A DNA stretch of 64,000 bases from Metellina segmentata (taxonomy: Eukaryota; Arthropoda; Arachnida; Araneae; Tetragnathidae): NCBI GenBank assembly GCA_947359465.1, contig OX375874.1, forward strand, positions 92,226,172-92,290,171, given 5' to 3'. Numbering within the stretch: the first letter of the stretch is position 1; the number at the start of each line of letters is the position of its first letter. The position numbers and the translations under genes were made by a program. Under the pieces are notes generated by a model that made no database searches, was not told the DNA's origin, and worked only from the letters and a program-made list of their open reading frames with translations. This document shows, piece after piece, positions 33,401 through 41,293 of this stretch.

Positions 33401-36400
33401 GTTTCTTGTTAATTTATTGGTATTAAAACGAAAATTTTCCCCTTCAGGTTCCGTGATATGTTTATAAATGCTATTGGATTTCGTCGAGCTGAACATGCTT
33501 TGAAACTGGGCACACTATTTACTCCAGAAGAAGCTCTGAAAATAAATTTAGTAAATGAACTAGTAGAGTCTCCAGCTGATCTGCTATCAAAGGCTGAAGA
33601 GCAATTGGACAAATGGCTAAAAGTTCCTGGTACACAATTGTTTAATTTCATATTTTTAGATTTTGTGAAGAGTACTGTTTCCAAGTATTTGTTTTCTCAA
33701 AATTATTTAATTCATCTATCTCAAGTTTTCAAATTCTATTCCTAACATAAGTTATGTAAAAAATTTAAATTCTTGACTATGCTGTGTAACAGCTTTCCAA
33801 ACCTTTTAAAGACCATGATTGTAGATTTATTAAAGTAATGGCTGATTCCTTAGTTCTTTTAACAGGGTGCTAACAGAACCGGGAAATCAGGAAATTTTTT
33901 AATTCTCGTAAAATTAGGGAAAATTTCCAAATTTCACAAACAATCAGGGAATTTTTTAAATTTTGATAAAAACGGCAACTATTGTTGTTTGTCCTATTTA
34001 GAGATGCGCAATTACAAGTGAGAATCAAATAAATCGTATTTGCCGAAATTGTAATTTGAATAAAGAACACTGGCATCTTAATTTTCGAACACTGTGGTTT
34101 TCACAGTGGAGTGTCTCGTCTTCATAAGGCCAGCAATACAACTTGTGGTATTCAATTTGAAATTTTTGTTACTAATGATGTTTTTTTGTGCATTAAATTA
34201 ATATGTTGTGCTTGCAATTACATTTTTGTAGAATTTTTTAGTAAAGCTTCATTCTGCGTTTATAGCAGTGTAACGCCCTTGACGCTTTTTTGGTGCACCT
34301 CTAAAGTTGCCAAGGAATAAATTATTTCAAATGAAATCCAATGACAGTTTAACAGATTTTGAAAGAACTTTATGGAATATTCTGAATGAAAATTTAACCT
34401 TTTGACTATGGCACTATAGATATAACAAGCGAGATTCTTCCTCGTCGCAATTCTTGTAACTTTCAAGGTACAACTACTGTACTGGCCATTGTCTAAATTC
34501 TGCCTTTGGGTGATCATGGTACAACTGCTGTACCGGCCGCAGTCTTAAGGTTAAACTTTCCACTTGCCGAGGTTGTCATGAAAAACGTACAGATATGTTG
34601 TCTTACTCGCCACTAGAAGTGTGCCAAGACCATTGCCACTGCTTTAAACATAGACTGAAGCTGTACCAATTTTTTATGCATATTTGCATTTGATTTTGAT
34701 GTCTGGTAGGATAATGTAGCGTCAGGTGTAAAAAGTTATAATCAAAATTTTTTTTTCCCCACAGTTTTTTTCAATTGCTATTGTGACAGTTTCATCAAGG
34801 GTTCCAACCCTTACAGTAACAATTAATATATCTGATGAGAAAAAATACAAAATATTTGTGGAGAGTGATCCTTTTACCCCCATCTGTCCCTAAATATTTA
34901 AAAATATTGTAGTGTGGGTATTGATACCAATTATGGATCACGACATTTCAAAAGGGATTTGTAAAATCAGGGAAATTTTTGTGACACTATCAGGGAACTT
35001 TTTTTCAAGGATTTTGTCGCCTCCATGTATTAAACAATGGTCTGTGACTTACTGTGGAGTTGATTCTAAGGAGTGCCAGCACCGTGACCAGTAGTTTGTT
35101 GTACTGAAACCCCTACTGATCTATTAAAGACTGATTGCGAAAATAAATTTCAGCATGTACCTAATTGGAATGTTTGTCAATTCCCAGGATTCGATACAAT
35201 GGTATCCCAGATACTCATCATTGGCCTGAGTAATAATCACAATTGGCACAGAACATGTACAGGACTCTCCTCTACCATCCTACAGCCTCTACTTAAAGGG
35301 TCTTCTATTACACCTATGAGGTTGAGGTGTCTATTTAGAGTACAAGGGCCAGTTAGAAGGCCAATAGCTACCATATTTATCTTCTGCTCAATTTCAGCAG
35401 TTCCCTCTATCTGTTCCAGGGAGATTGTTAATTGAGCTCTTTGGCTTGTCTTTGATCATTAGATTGAAGCCATGTATGGTAGGACTCGGGAGTAAACCTT
35501 TCTAACTACATTGTAGGGTAGATCCAAAACAGTCTCTGGTCGAAAAAATGACATTTCATATCCACATTTTGCTAGTTGGTCTGCAATTTCATTACCCACA
35601 ATGACCAGAGACCCAGATAAGAAACACTTTGTTTCTCTCAGCCAGACCCACAAGTGCATTGTGGCATTCCCACACTGCCTTTGAAGAAAAGCAGTGACTC
35701 TAGAAAAACTTTAGGGGAAACTGGCTGTCAGAGAAGATCTTTATGACCATCTTAACAACCCCCTATAGAAATAGTTGTAAGTACAAGCAGAGATCGCTAA
35801 AACCTCAGACATATACAATGGAGATCTTACCTAGAAAGATAGTTTTATTTTTCTATTGGGACAAAAACACATGAACCAGTACCATGAGATGTTTTTGAAC
35901 CATCTGTGTACCAAATTTCATCACCTCCCCTTATCAGACTGGAGACAAATCTCCAATCCTCTATAGTTGGTAAGATAATATTGTAGCAATCTCATTAGTA
36001 GATAAGGATGTTGTTTTACTAGCGTATCAATATTTTTTAACATGGGCATTTCATTGGACGATTTCCATAGACCCATGAGTTTAAGGCATTGTGAACACGA
36101 AATTGTCTCCAATTCCACTGGTTTATGTAGTAGTAAGAGTCCTAGAAGCATTTCTAGACTATGCGAGGGAGTGGTACGCATTACACTTGTATTTGCAACG
36201 GTTGCCATTCTCTGTAGATTAGTTAGTTCTTTCTTCACTGTCTCATTACGGGTTCTACTCCACCAGGCAATGGCCCCATAAGATACCATTGGAGTAAATA
36301 ATGGTATAAGCCAGCATCCCCTAACTGTATTTGTCACTGTATACACCGTAATGAGACAGTGAAGAAAGAACTAACTAGTCTACAGAGAATGGCGACCGTT

Positions 36401-36820
36401 GCAGTTACAATTTGTCACTGAATATCGCATTTCAGTAAATCATGTTTAAGGGTAATTAAGCAAGTATAAATGTATTGATGGAAAAATTGCTAGCAGGTGA
36501 TAAAATAAGTTCAAAAATGCTTACAGTGAAGGTAAATATAATTGAATGCAACTCAGCAAAAGGGATGAGTGTTTAAATGCTTTAGTTTGCTTTTGATTTA
36601 TTTTGTATCTAATATTCGTGCTTTAAAGAAATAACTAAAGTTTTGTGCCTTTCCAGACTTTGCTCGGCAGGTGACTAAAGTAAGCCTTCGCAAGCCCCAT
36701 GTGGACAAGTTGGTGTCCTATGAAAAGCAAGATTTGGAAGAATTTGTTCAATTTGTATCCCAAGAGGGAACTCAGAAAATATTAGGGCATTATTTTGAAA
36801 GTTTAAAAGGGAAGAAATGA
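14247..36820 (+). CDS. ECI1: Enoyl-CoA delta isomerase, mitochondrial (ECI1/DCI-like), 7 exons, complete
   Basis: Spliced gene span; exons are listed separately. The joined CDS is 867 nt, 288 aa, close to the roughly 300 aa of the family. It belongs to the crotonase fold and shifts 3-cis or 3-trans double bonds to 2-trans enoyl-CoA in beta-oxidation of unsaturated fatty acids. Seen: an N-terminal presequence MYRKILPLCKILQPTSFK (basic, no acidic residues); RPPVNSLN at about 50-57; oxyanion-hole segment FSAGLD at 91-96; HAPAGGC at 136-142; the catalytic glutamate in IGLNET (E164); GIVAPMW at 168-174; and GFRRAEHALKLG. The C-terminus is GKK, not a peroxisomal SKL signal. Every junction is GT..AG with matching phase. 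The introns total over 21 kb and are full of transposon relics. Confidence 0.95.
15370..16250 (+). pseudogene. Broken pogo-like transposase inside the 14764-16754 element
   Basis: Several frames carry pieces of a CENP-B-type helix-turn-helix / DDE_1 transposase, including the RKPEATS-like segment near 15590 and the GFTTVHKPPKVVATK segment near 15720. The MITE at 15772-16026 splits the second. A Lys-rich tail follows from about 16192 (LEKSRKKKGSSANQF). No full-length frame remains. Confidence 0.6.
15772..16026. mobile_element. 255-bp MITE, copy 1 (TIR ATATCGCACCCCGACAAG), nested
   Basis: Ends are ATATCGCACCCCGACAAG and CTTGTCGGGGTGCGATAT, perfect inverted repeats over 18 bp and extended imperfectly inward. 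It has no coding capacity. A second copy in reverse orientation lies at 19359-19616. Confidence 0.8.
17175..18890 (-). mobile_element. Pogo-like element B, copy 1 (GGGTAATTGTAAAC motifs)
   Basis: Left end near 17184 has TAGGGTAATTGTAAAC; the right end near 18885 is TGACCCTATA. Internal copies of the motif GGGGTAATTGTAAA occur at 17377 and 18525. On the minus strand the middle encodes a Lys/Glu-rich transposase tail: EKIVKEPEVSKKPRKKQTER followed by an acidic DSEDEELLKEL stretch. This resembles the C-terminus of pogo-like transposases. It is degenerate; copy 2 lies at about 27257-29177. Confidence 0.55.
19359..19616. mobile_element. MITE, copy 2 of the ATATCGCAC family
   Basis: Ends ATATCGCACCTGGCAAG and CTTGCCAGGGTGCGAT. 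The internal sequence is reverse-complementary to the copy at 15772-16026, including the stretch TTCTATAGAATATAATAGAAGT. Terminal bases differ from copy 1 in a paired way. Confidence 0.75.
20087..20211 (+). CDS. ECI1: ECI1 exon 2 (RPPVNSLN)
   Basis: Encodes TANVVMQRPPVNSLNYELL followed by KKKFKGMILSS, the first beta-strand and helix of the crotonase fold. Acceptor TTATTAG, donor GTGAGT; ends in phase 0. Confidence 0.93.
20680..22860. repeat. Composite repeat block in ECI1 intron 2
   Basis: The block opens with GGTGCCTAAAAATTTGGTC and closes with ATTCTGCCTAAACCAAACCC. It contains GC-rich sequence (20.86-21.66 kb), the 391-bp MITE and a short tandem duplication of about 60 bp at 22690-22815 built on 'gactccttaaaaattt' and 'ctccttaatttttatatt'. 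The 65 bp from about 21182 (GCTGACAGCTCGTAA...CACTTAAAAGGGGGATAAC) recurs near 40382. The class is unresolved; hAT or LTR are possible. Confidence 0.35.
21956..22346. mobile_element. 391-bp MITE, copy 2
   Basis: Ends CAGTACAAAGTCTCAAATC and TTTGGGACTTTGTACTG followed by TA. Same length and internal order as 8585-8975, including 'ttgtttcatcaattaggtcc' near 22212. Confidence 0.78.
22861..24384. other. ECI1 intron 2, remainder
   Basis: Mostly AT-rich. A short GC-richer patch at about 23140-23345 is unassigned and might be an LTR or retroposon fragment. No gene recognised. Confidence 0.4.
24385..24531 (+). CDS. ECI1: ECI1 exon 3 (FSAGLD)
   Basis: Forty-nine codons with NSPTVFSAGLDITEMYKP and LQTMWKTLYITPLVTIAAVN. 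FSAGLD forms half of the oxyanion hole. Acceptor TCATAG, donor GTAAGT, both phase 0. Confidence 0.95.
24745..24830. mobile_element. Short MITE with 'gattatccgg' terminus motifs
   Basis: Contains the repeats ATCCAGATATTTGATT, then TTATCCGGATGGGGTCTGG, and the inverted CTGGATAATTAGAG. These are typical of Tigger/pogo MITE ends (GATTATCCGG). Exact ends are unclear. Confidence 0.45.
24832..26141. other. ECI1 intron 3 sequence with an unassigned GC-richer patch
   Basis: The stretch 25510-25990 is less AT-rich than its surroundings and may be a retroposon fragment. Open frames there overlap on both strands and show no motif, so no gene is called. Confidence 0.35.
26142..26741 (+). mobile_element. 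Non-autonomous Helitron, copy 1 (600 bp)
   Basis: Begins TCTCTACTATTATAAAAG directly after A and ends CTAG directly before T, the A/T insertion rule of Helitrons. The 3' end has the small hairpin GCCAC-GCA-GTGGC abutting CTAG. No Rep/helicase coding is present. Related copies lie at 31027-31632 (reverse) and 39480 onward. Confidence 0.82.
26931..27029 (+). CDS. ECI1: ECI1 exon 4 (HAPAGGC and catalytic Glu)
   Basis: Thirty-three codons: GHAPAGGCILSTSCDHSIMV and ASIGLNETML. It holds the second oxyanion-hole segment and the catalytic glutamate of GLNET. Acceptor GAATAG, donor GTATGT. Confidence 0.95.
27257..29177 (-). mobile_element. Pogo-like element B, copy 2
   Basis: Follows copy 1 (17175-18890) segment by segment: 'caatccttattttcaaactcttgat' near 27301, an internal GTTTACAATTACCC at about 27450, the minus-strand Lys/Glu-rich tail around 28150-28300, and the right end CAATCACCCTAATTGACCC near 29156. 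No intact transposase frame. Confidence 0.55.
29879..29898 (+). CDS. ECI1: ECI1 exon 5, 20-nt microexon (GIVAPMW)
   Basis: Only 20 nt between TTTTCAG and GTAAGT. It encodes GIVAPM plus two bases of Trp, exactly filling the gap between GLNETML of exon 4 and FRDMFINAIG of exon 6 (GIIAPFW in vertebrates). Skipping it would shift the frame. Confidence 0.92.
30366..30451. repeat. (TA)n microsatellite inside an inverted repeat
   Basis: About 26 TA units (30384-30435) lie between TATGTACATTTCTTA and its complement TAAGAAATGTACATA. The whole could extrude as a cruciform. Confidence 0.8.
30474..30755 (+). mobile_element. tRNA-derived SINE, family B
   Basis: The head has a pol III box B-like GGTTCAAATCC (about 30518) after 'cctctggatcggaagg', then GGGCATGGATGTAAATTG. 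A box A-like segment lies near 30479-30494. The same head occurs at 32575 and, reversed, at 46045-46112. A poly-G run (30750-30758) follows. Confidence 0.6.
31027..31632 (-). mobile_element. Non-autonomous Helitron, copy 2 (606 bp)
   Basis: On the minus strand it begins TCTCTAATATTATAAAAGG (at 31632) and ends CTAG (31030-31027) before T. The 3' end carries two CTAG motifs 15 bases apart. The interior matches 26142-26741, including 'ggcacttaca' and 'gaaatctg...aaaatttcaacgg' segments. Confidence 0.8.
31640..32570. other. ECI1 intron 5 segment with no recognised gene
   Basis: The stretch 32230-32480 is GC-richer than the rest and carries a 75-codon minus-strand frame with no recognisable motif; left uncalled. 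Confidence 0.35.
32575..32685 (+). mobile_element. tRNA-derived SINE head, family B
   Basis: GACCAACCAGTATAGTGGAT (box A region) and GGTTTGAATCCGGGTC (box B) are spaced as in a tRNA, followed by the family body GAGCATGGATGTTTGTAAGC. Two boxes in correct spacing make a tRNA origin likely. It is not a functional tRNA because the arms do not pair. Confidence 0.65.
33448..33629 (+). CDS. ECI1: ECI1 exon 6 (GFRRAEHALKLG)
   Basis: Completes the Trp and encodes FRDMFINAIGFRRAEHALKL, then TPEEALKINLVNELV. Acceptor CCTTCAG, donor GTACAC; ends in phase 1. Confidence 0.94.
33865..35025. mobile_element. Possible DNA transposon with 'CAGGGAAATTTT' subterminal repeats
   Basis: The left edge (33865: CAGGGTGCTAACAGAACC) is followed by repeated AGGAAATTTT, AGGGAAAATTTC and CAGGGAATTTT motifs. 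Near 34972-35000 the same motif (CAGGGAAATTTTTGTGAC, CAGGGAACTTTTTTTC) recurs. Termini do not form clean inverted repeats, so the class and exact ends are open. Confidence 0.4.
34390..34560 (-). repeat. Dispersed repeat with paired 'GGCCGGTACAGCAGTTGTACC' units, copy 1
   Basis: On the minus strand it has GCGGCCGGTACAGCAGTTG and, about 60 bp on, ATGGCCAGTACAGTAGTTG, each followed by TACC. Copy 2 at 47085-47215 has the same two-unit structure in the opposite orientation. Function and class unknown. Confidence 0.6.
35100..36346 (-). pseudogene. LINE pol relic: RT C-terminus, RNase H end, zinc-knuckle-like tail
   Basis: The minus-strand frame from 36346 has PMVSYGAIAWWSRTRNETVK, LQRMATVANTSVMRTTPSH and LEMLLGLLLLHKPVELE, the end of the reverse transcriptase and the linker of arthropod LINEs. 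The 35659-35459 frame has GNEIADQLAKCGYE, the last RNase H motif. A further frame (about 35400-35220) has LNRHLNLIGVIEDPLSRGC and ESPVHVLC, the Cys/His tail. These pieces sit in different frames with stops between them, so the copy is dead. The TDGSK part of RNase H is missing. It lies in ECI1 intron 6. Confidence 0.75.
36195..36408. repeat. Inverted duplication at the 5' end of the LINE relic
   Basis: About 60 bp at 36195-36252 (GCAACGGTTGCCATTCTC...TCTCATTAC) reappears as its reverse complement at 36348-36406 (GTAATGAGACAGTGAAG...GACCGTTGC). The duplicated segment codes for RNETVKKELTNLQRMATVA. Confidence 0.7.
36657..36820 (+). CDS. ECI1: ECI1 exon 7 (C-terminus, stop)
   Basis: Encodes DFARQVTKVSLRKPHVDKL and ends SLKGKK with TGA at 36818-36820. 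The acceptor is TTTCCAG. No SKL-type peroxisomal signal is present. Confidence 0.94.
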
Positions 36821-37574
36821 ATTGTGAATATAGCAGACATTTTTTACATTCTTTCAGTCTTGTTTTCTATAAAATTGAATAATGATCAAAGTATTTTTAT
36901 GACTTGTTAACTATCAATGTTTAAAATATTTAAGGAAATATTGATTGCTGTATATTAAGTCTTCCTGCCAGTGAGGCAAAATAATATGTGTTTAGTTACC
37001 ATCAATTTAAATTATTTTTGTATGTATTTCAATTCATAGGAATAAATGTAGATTGAATTATATCTATCTCATATCAGAATTACTGTTTTCTAAGTAATCT
37101 TTGGGGTACAGTTTGTCCTGTTGTTTCTACGGTTCGTAAGTCATCTGATACACACTGGGTCTATCTTGATAAGGTTAGAGAAATTTACGATTGTTTATCT
37201 AATTTTGCTGAGTTATTTAAGTTACCCAATTTGCATTAATTGTAAAATGGATGCAATTTTATAAGAATGAAAAGTTTTCAAACTTTATTTTTCTACAACT
37301 ATTAAGACATGTATGATGTCATTTGAACTACTACTATACTATTTATTTAAGAAAAAATTTGGTGCTCATTAAAAATACTTTGATGGTCAAAATTGTTGAT
37401 CTCAGTTTTGTGTCAGTGTTAAATGCCATGCATGATTTTGTATTTTTTTAATTAACAGTAAAATACTAAAAAACTGGAATTTGTTTGGCTGTATTTAAAT
37501 TTATTGGACATTGTTTTATAGTATTTTTTTAGAAAAGTATAAATGTAATTTTAAACTGTAAATTACTAAATAAA
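36821..37574 (+). terminator. ECI1: ECI1 3' UTR with candidate polyadenylation signal
   Basis: AT-rich sequence after the stop. AATAAA at 37569-37574 is the first canonical signal I noticed; other A-rich signals follow to about 37.75 kb. The true 3' end cannot be fixed from sequence alone. Confidence 0.4.
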
Positions 37575-37579
37575 AAAAA

Positions 37580-39300
37580 ATCTAAAATTTCTTAATTGCT
37601 TTGTATTTAAATGGAATTAGGTCATTTTATTACTGAGCTGTATCTTACCAATCTATAAATGCACAAAAATATCAAAAAAGCAGCATTGTGTACAAAAAAA
37701 TGACATTCAAGAGACTATTCTATACATTTCTTTTATTATTGATCAATAAAATACCTATATAGCAAATTATTCCAGACATAATAAAATATATGCTTTATTT
37801 TTGATTTTTTACAAATGATCTAAACAAGTGTATAAAACTTCAACTAGATAACAAGGTGTATATAGATCTTGTATAGCAAATATTTACAGAATGAAAAAAC
37901 AGGCACATTGAGAACTGAGTATTGTGTTAGAGCTCTATAAAGTATAGCTCTTGCTTTGTTGCAATACATTTCTTCAATTGCTACTCAAGTAGGCATGTCG
38001 AAATCATTGAAACACTGCAGTTTGTATAAATCTAGTCCTTTGTTAGAAACTATGCTACTGCTTTATAGTTGTCTGGCTGAAAGAGCACTATAAAAGTCAT
38101 GGTATTCATAATAAAGTTTCTAGCAAATAGTATGAGTCTACTTCAGTAAGTTCAGTGAGCTACAAAATAACACAATGTATATCACAGGCTGGCTTAAGTG
38201 AAAGTTGTTACACAAGCACCTAAAGCAGATACTTTCTGCAGGATAATTGCAGAGAATTGCTAAATTGAGAATATTTAATTGGAAAAGTGCATATATATAA
38301 ATATGATTTAAAGTTCTACAAAAGTTCATTCTACCTAATTTGTGTCTAAATGATTTCAAATCCTTTGTTTGAAAGCTAATTTTAAAAAGATTCGTTGCAA
38401 TTGAAAAATATCTTAATATAAAGGCAAAACTATCAAGTCTTCATTTTCATAACAATTCAAAACTTGTAAAAACTAACCAAGTTGGCTAAAAAAAAACACA
38501 CATTCAAACTTATTAAGGTAAAAAAACTTGATATCTTCATGGCGAGTTGAAATTCTGCTAAATCAAATGATTTGTCATGTCTCCTATATGGCACATCCAT
38601 TGATTCATCGACATTGTTGTACATAAGAAATATGTAATACATAAAGATGGCATGAGCATAAGATATTCCATCATAGTTCTACAATGCTATATTTGTCTGA
38701 ACAGAATCATTCATTTACTCAAAGTTTTGCCTTTCATAACTACACGAGTATATTCATGTATAATTTCTCATTCGGATAATTCATGAGAAATTGTGCTGAC
38801 AAATGCAGTAGCACTAAGTGTCCTGGGGACATGCTTCCTTTCTTCAGCACAAGAAATCCCACCAGGGGAGCGCATCCAAAAACGGGTAACTATGTATAGC
38901 ACATTAATTTTGGATTCCAAGTACATCTTTGGTCATGATGTGGTCCCTCGTTGAATTAGTAAGCAGAAAACGTGATTGACTTCATCTAAATATCACAGCA
39001 ACTTGTGAAAGCTATTTTAGCAACATCAGGGAAATGTTGATTCCAGTCGTGCAAACCAATAAAATTTCTACCTTTGCACCTATGAACATTAAAAACAAAT
39101 TTTAAAATAATGTTAATTTTAATTTTTTTTAAATGTAACATTTAAAATAGAAAGTTGGACTAAAGAATAAAAAAGAAATAAACGCCATTCAAAATTTTTT
39201 GTTTCGCTTTGCTAGGAATTGTTTATCCTCAGGAAAGGAAAAAATTAATTTATGATCTGATTTCTTCACTGTTGCCATTCTAAGTTAACAAATATAAATG
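37580..39300. other. Intergenic region between ECI1 and Kir
   Basis: AT-rich with no recognisable gene, RNA or transposon. It is flanked by convergent gene ends (ECI1 plus strand, Kir minus strand). Confidence 0.5.
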
Positions 39301-39315
39301 CCAATAAATAAGTTT

Positions 39316-39474
39316 AAAATGTTCTAGATTATATTTTAAAATTTGGGCTTCGTAGCCTATTCAGTCACCTTAAGGACTAGCTATGTGCTAAATTCCATTA
39401 ATGTAAGTGCTATAGATGCGTCTGAACACCTTCATATGACAAGGAGAGACAGGCTTCATTTTATAATAGTAGAT
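39316..39474 (-). mobile_element. Helitron 5' fragment, copy 4, head-to-head with copy 3
   Basis: On the minus strand it begins near 39474 with TCTACTATTATAAAATGAAG and continues with the family interior (TAGCACTTACATTAATGG, GCACATAGCTAGTCC, AATCTAGAACATTTTAAA). Truncated; no 3' end. Confidence 0.65.
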
Positions 39475-39479
39475 ATGTA

Positions 39480-40170
39480 TCTCTACTATTTTAAAAGGAA
39501 GTGTTTGTCTCTATGTCTGCGTGTTTCTATGTATTGTCCTGACAAATCTATGGCACTTGCAATAGTGAGACTTGCCATACAGGTAGTACGATTTGTGTAC
39601 AAAGCCTGAACTTCAAAATTTAATCTAGAAATCTTAAATGAATTTTTTTTTGCTTTCTTTGGAATGGCAACATCATAAAGAGATGACGGATTCTAAATTT
39701 ATTTTTTCCGTTTTATTTTGCGGAGGAACGATTTTTCAGCAGACGTAAAAAACAAAGTTTTAATTGGAGTTGTGTAGTTATTTATTCTATATCCTAGATC
39801 GTCAAAGATATAGTAAAAATTTGTACGGATTTGAAATCTGCGGAAAATTTCACATTTGATCTATACCTAATATGACTTTCTCAAAATTATTTTTAAATTG
39901 TAACTTTTATATTTTTTTTCCCGTGTGACCTTTGTGATCGAGAAATCAGATTCCATTTCCTGCGCTCAAACGCTTCCAACGAAGGAAGGCAAAACAAATT
40001 TTTAAAAATGACAAGCATTGTTTAGTTTTTTTTGTAAAATCGGAATCGTTAAAGATAGATTAAAAATTTCAACGGATTTGAAAACTGCGAAAAATTTGAC
40101 ACCAGTTAATATACCTTATACATTTGATTTTCTTTCAATAAATAATTTTTCAATTGAATATTTATGTTTT
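39480..40170 (+). mobile_element. Helitron-like element, copy 3, degraded 3' end
   Basis: Begins TCTCTACTATTTTAAAAGG after A and follows copies 1 and 2 ('ctatggcacttgcaatagtgag', 'gatttgaaatctgcggaaaattt'). The CTAG 3' terminus is not present; homology fades near 40170. Confidence 0.65.
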
Positions 40171-40195
40171 CGCAGTAGATTGTAACGTCACGCCG

Positions 40196-40365
40196 ATTGG
40201 ATCTCTTCGCAGTTCGAATTTGGCCGCATTCGACAATGAGCATTGCCTTCGCAAACCAACACCACGGGCAACGCCGTGATGGCTGTTATCCAATAGACTA
40301 CGACGTCGCCAAATTTTGAAATCGTTAAAAGTGTGCCGCGACAAAAAAAAGGTTGAGAATCACTG
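40196..40365 (-). mobile_element. hAT-type transposon end
   Basis: On the minus strand it begins CAGTGATTCTCAACC followed by TTTTTTTTGTCGCGGCACAC, very close to the classic hAT (Charlie-like) terminus CAGTGGTTCTCAACC. The other end was not found. Confidence 0.6.
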
Positions 40366-40375
40366 CTCTAGCAGC

Positions 40376-40445
40376 TCAGTCGCTGACAGCTCGTAAGTGG
40401 GTATCGATACGAGCGGTCACTTAAAAGGAGGATAACATTCACCGC
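40376..40445 (+). repeat. Short dispersed repeat shared with 21.18 kb
   Basis: GCTGACAGCTCGTAAGTGG ... GGTCACTTAAAAGGAGGATAAC closely matches the stretch starting near 21182. Probably an LTR or transposon fragment. Confidence 0.45.
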
Positions 40446-41061
40446 TACCATGCCGCTTGTGAAAGCTATATTTTAGTGGCTTCAAAGTCAATCTGCCGCG
40501 TCCAAAAGGTTAAGTTTTTAAAAAAAATTAATATTTAACCGATTTGAATTGTTGATATATTAGCAACACAGGAAATTAAGAGTTTACTGCTGACCCTTCC
40601 TGAAATAGCTTCCAGATAAACACGGTATCTTGTGTGAATTAGTTCTTAAGCCTGTCGAATTCGAGACAATTTTTTATGGCGTCGATTTATAAGTGAAACG
40701 CCAAGTCGAAATTCTCCAAATTAAGTTGATGGTTTTTGTCTCGACCAGAATGTGAAGATCTTAAAACTATTGAAATGCATCCATTTTTCAATTGCATGAA
40801 GGTTAGATTTCTTGAAAAACGCACGCAGTGTAGAATTTCCCCCTTGTTTACTGAACTTTTTTTTGGTTTTGTATTTCACTTGTAACTGACGATATACTGA
40901 TTAAAGTTGAAATGGAATTTTTTTTTTAAATAAATGTTTATGTTTTTGGTTATTTTTTTTAAATCTTTTTATTAGCTTGTTTCATTTAAGACGTAAAGAG
41001 TGCATTATATTCATTTTAAGCTAAGACATCAAAGTTAAGCACAATGAAACGTACCTATGGT

Positions 41062-41293
41062 TCAACATTCATCACAACTGTTGGACAGCCGATTGGTATC
41101 AACCTGAACTTGGGATGATGTGGAGTGTGCTTCTGTGGATTCGCTCCTTTTGAAGGATCCCAAGCTAGTTACTTCGGTGGCAGCACCACAGTAGCTGACG
41201 GCTCTAGATGATACTGACATCATGCGCCTATATTCGTAATAATCTCTGGCACTACAGAGTGGTGTTTCAATCTCATAGGTGCTATTGAACTTC
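41062..41293 (-). CDS. Kir coding exon 4 (C-terminal tail, stop)
   Basis: Completes Arg and encodes [20 protein letters not shown], then a Ser/Thr-rich tail ending SNSCDEC with TGA at 41064-41062. The tail does not end in a PDZ-type S/T-x-I/V motif. Confidence 0.9.
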
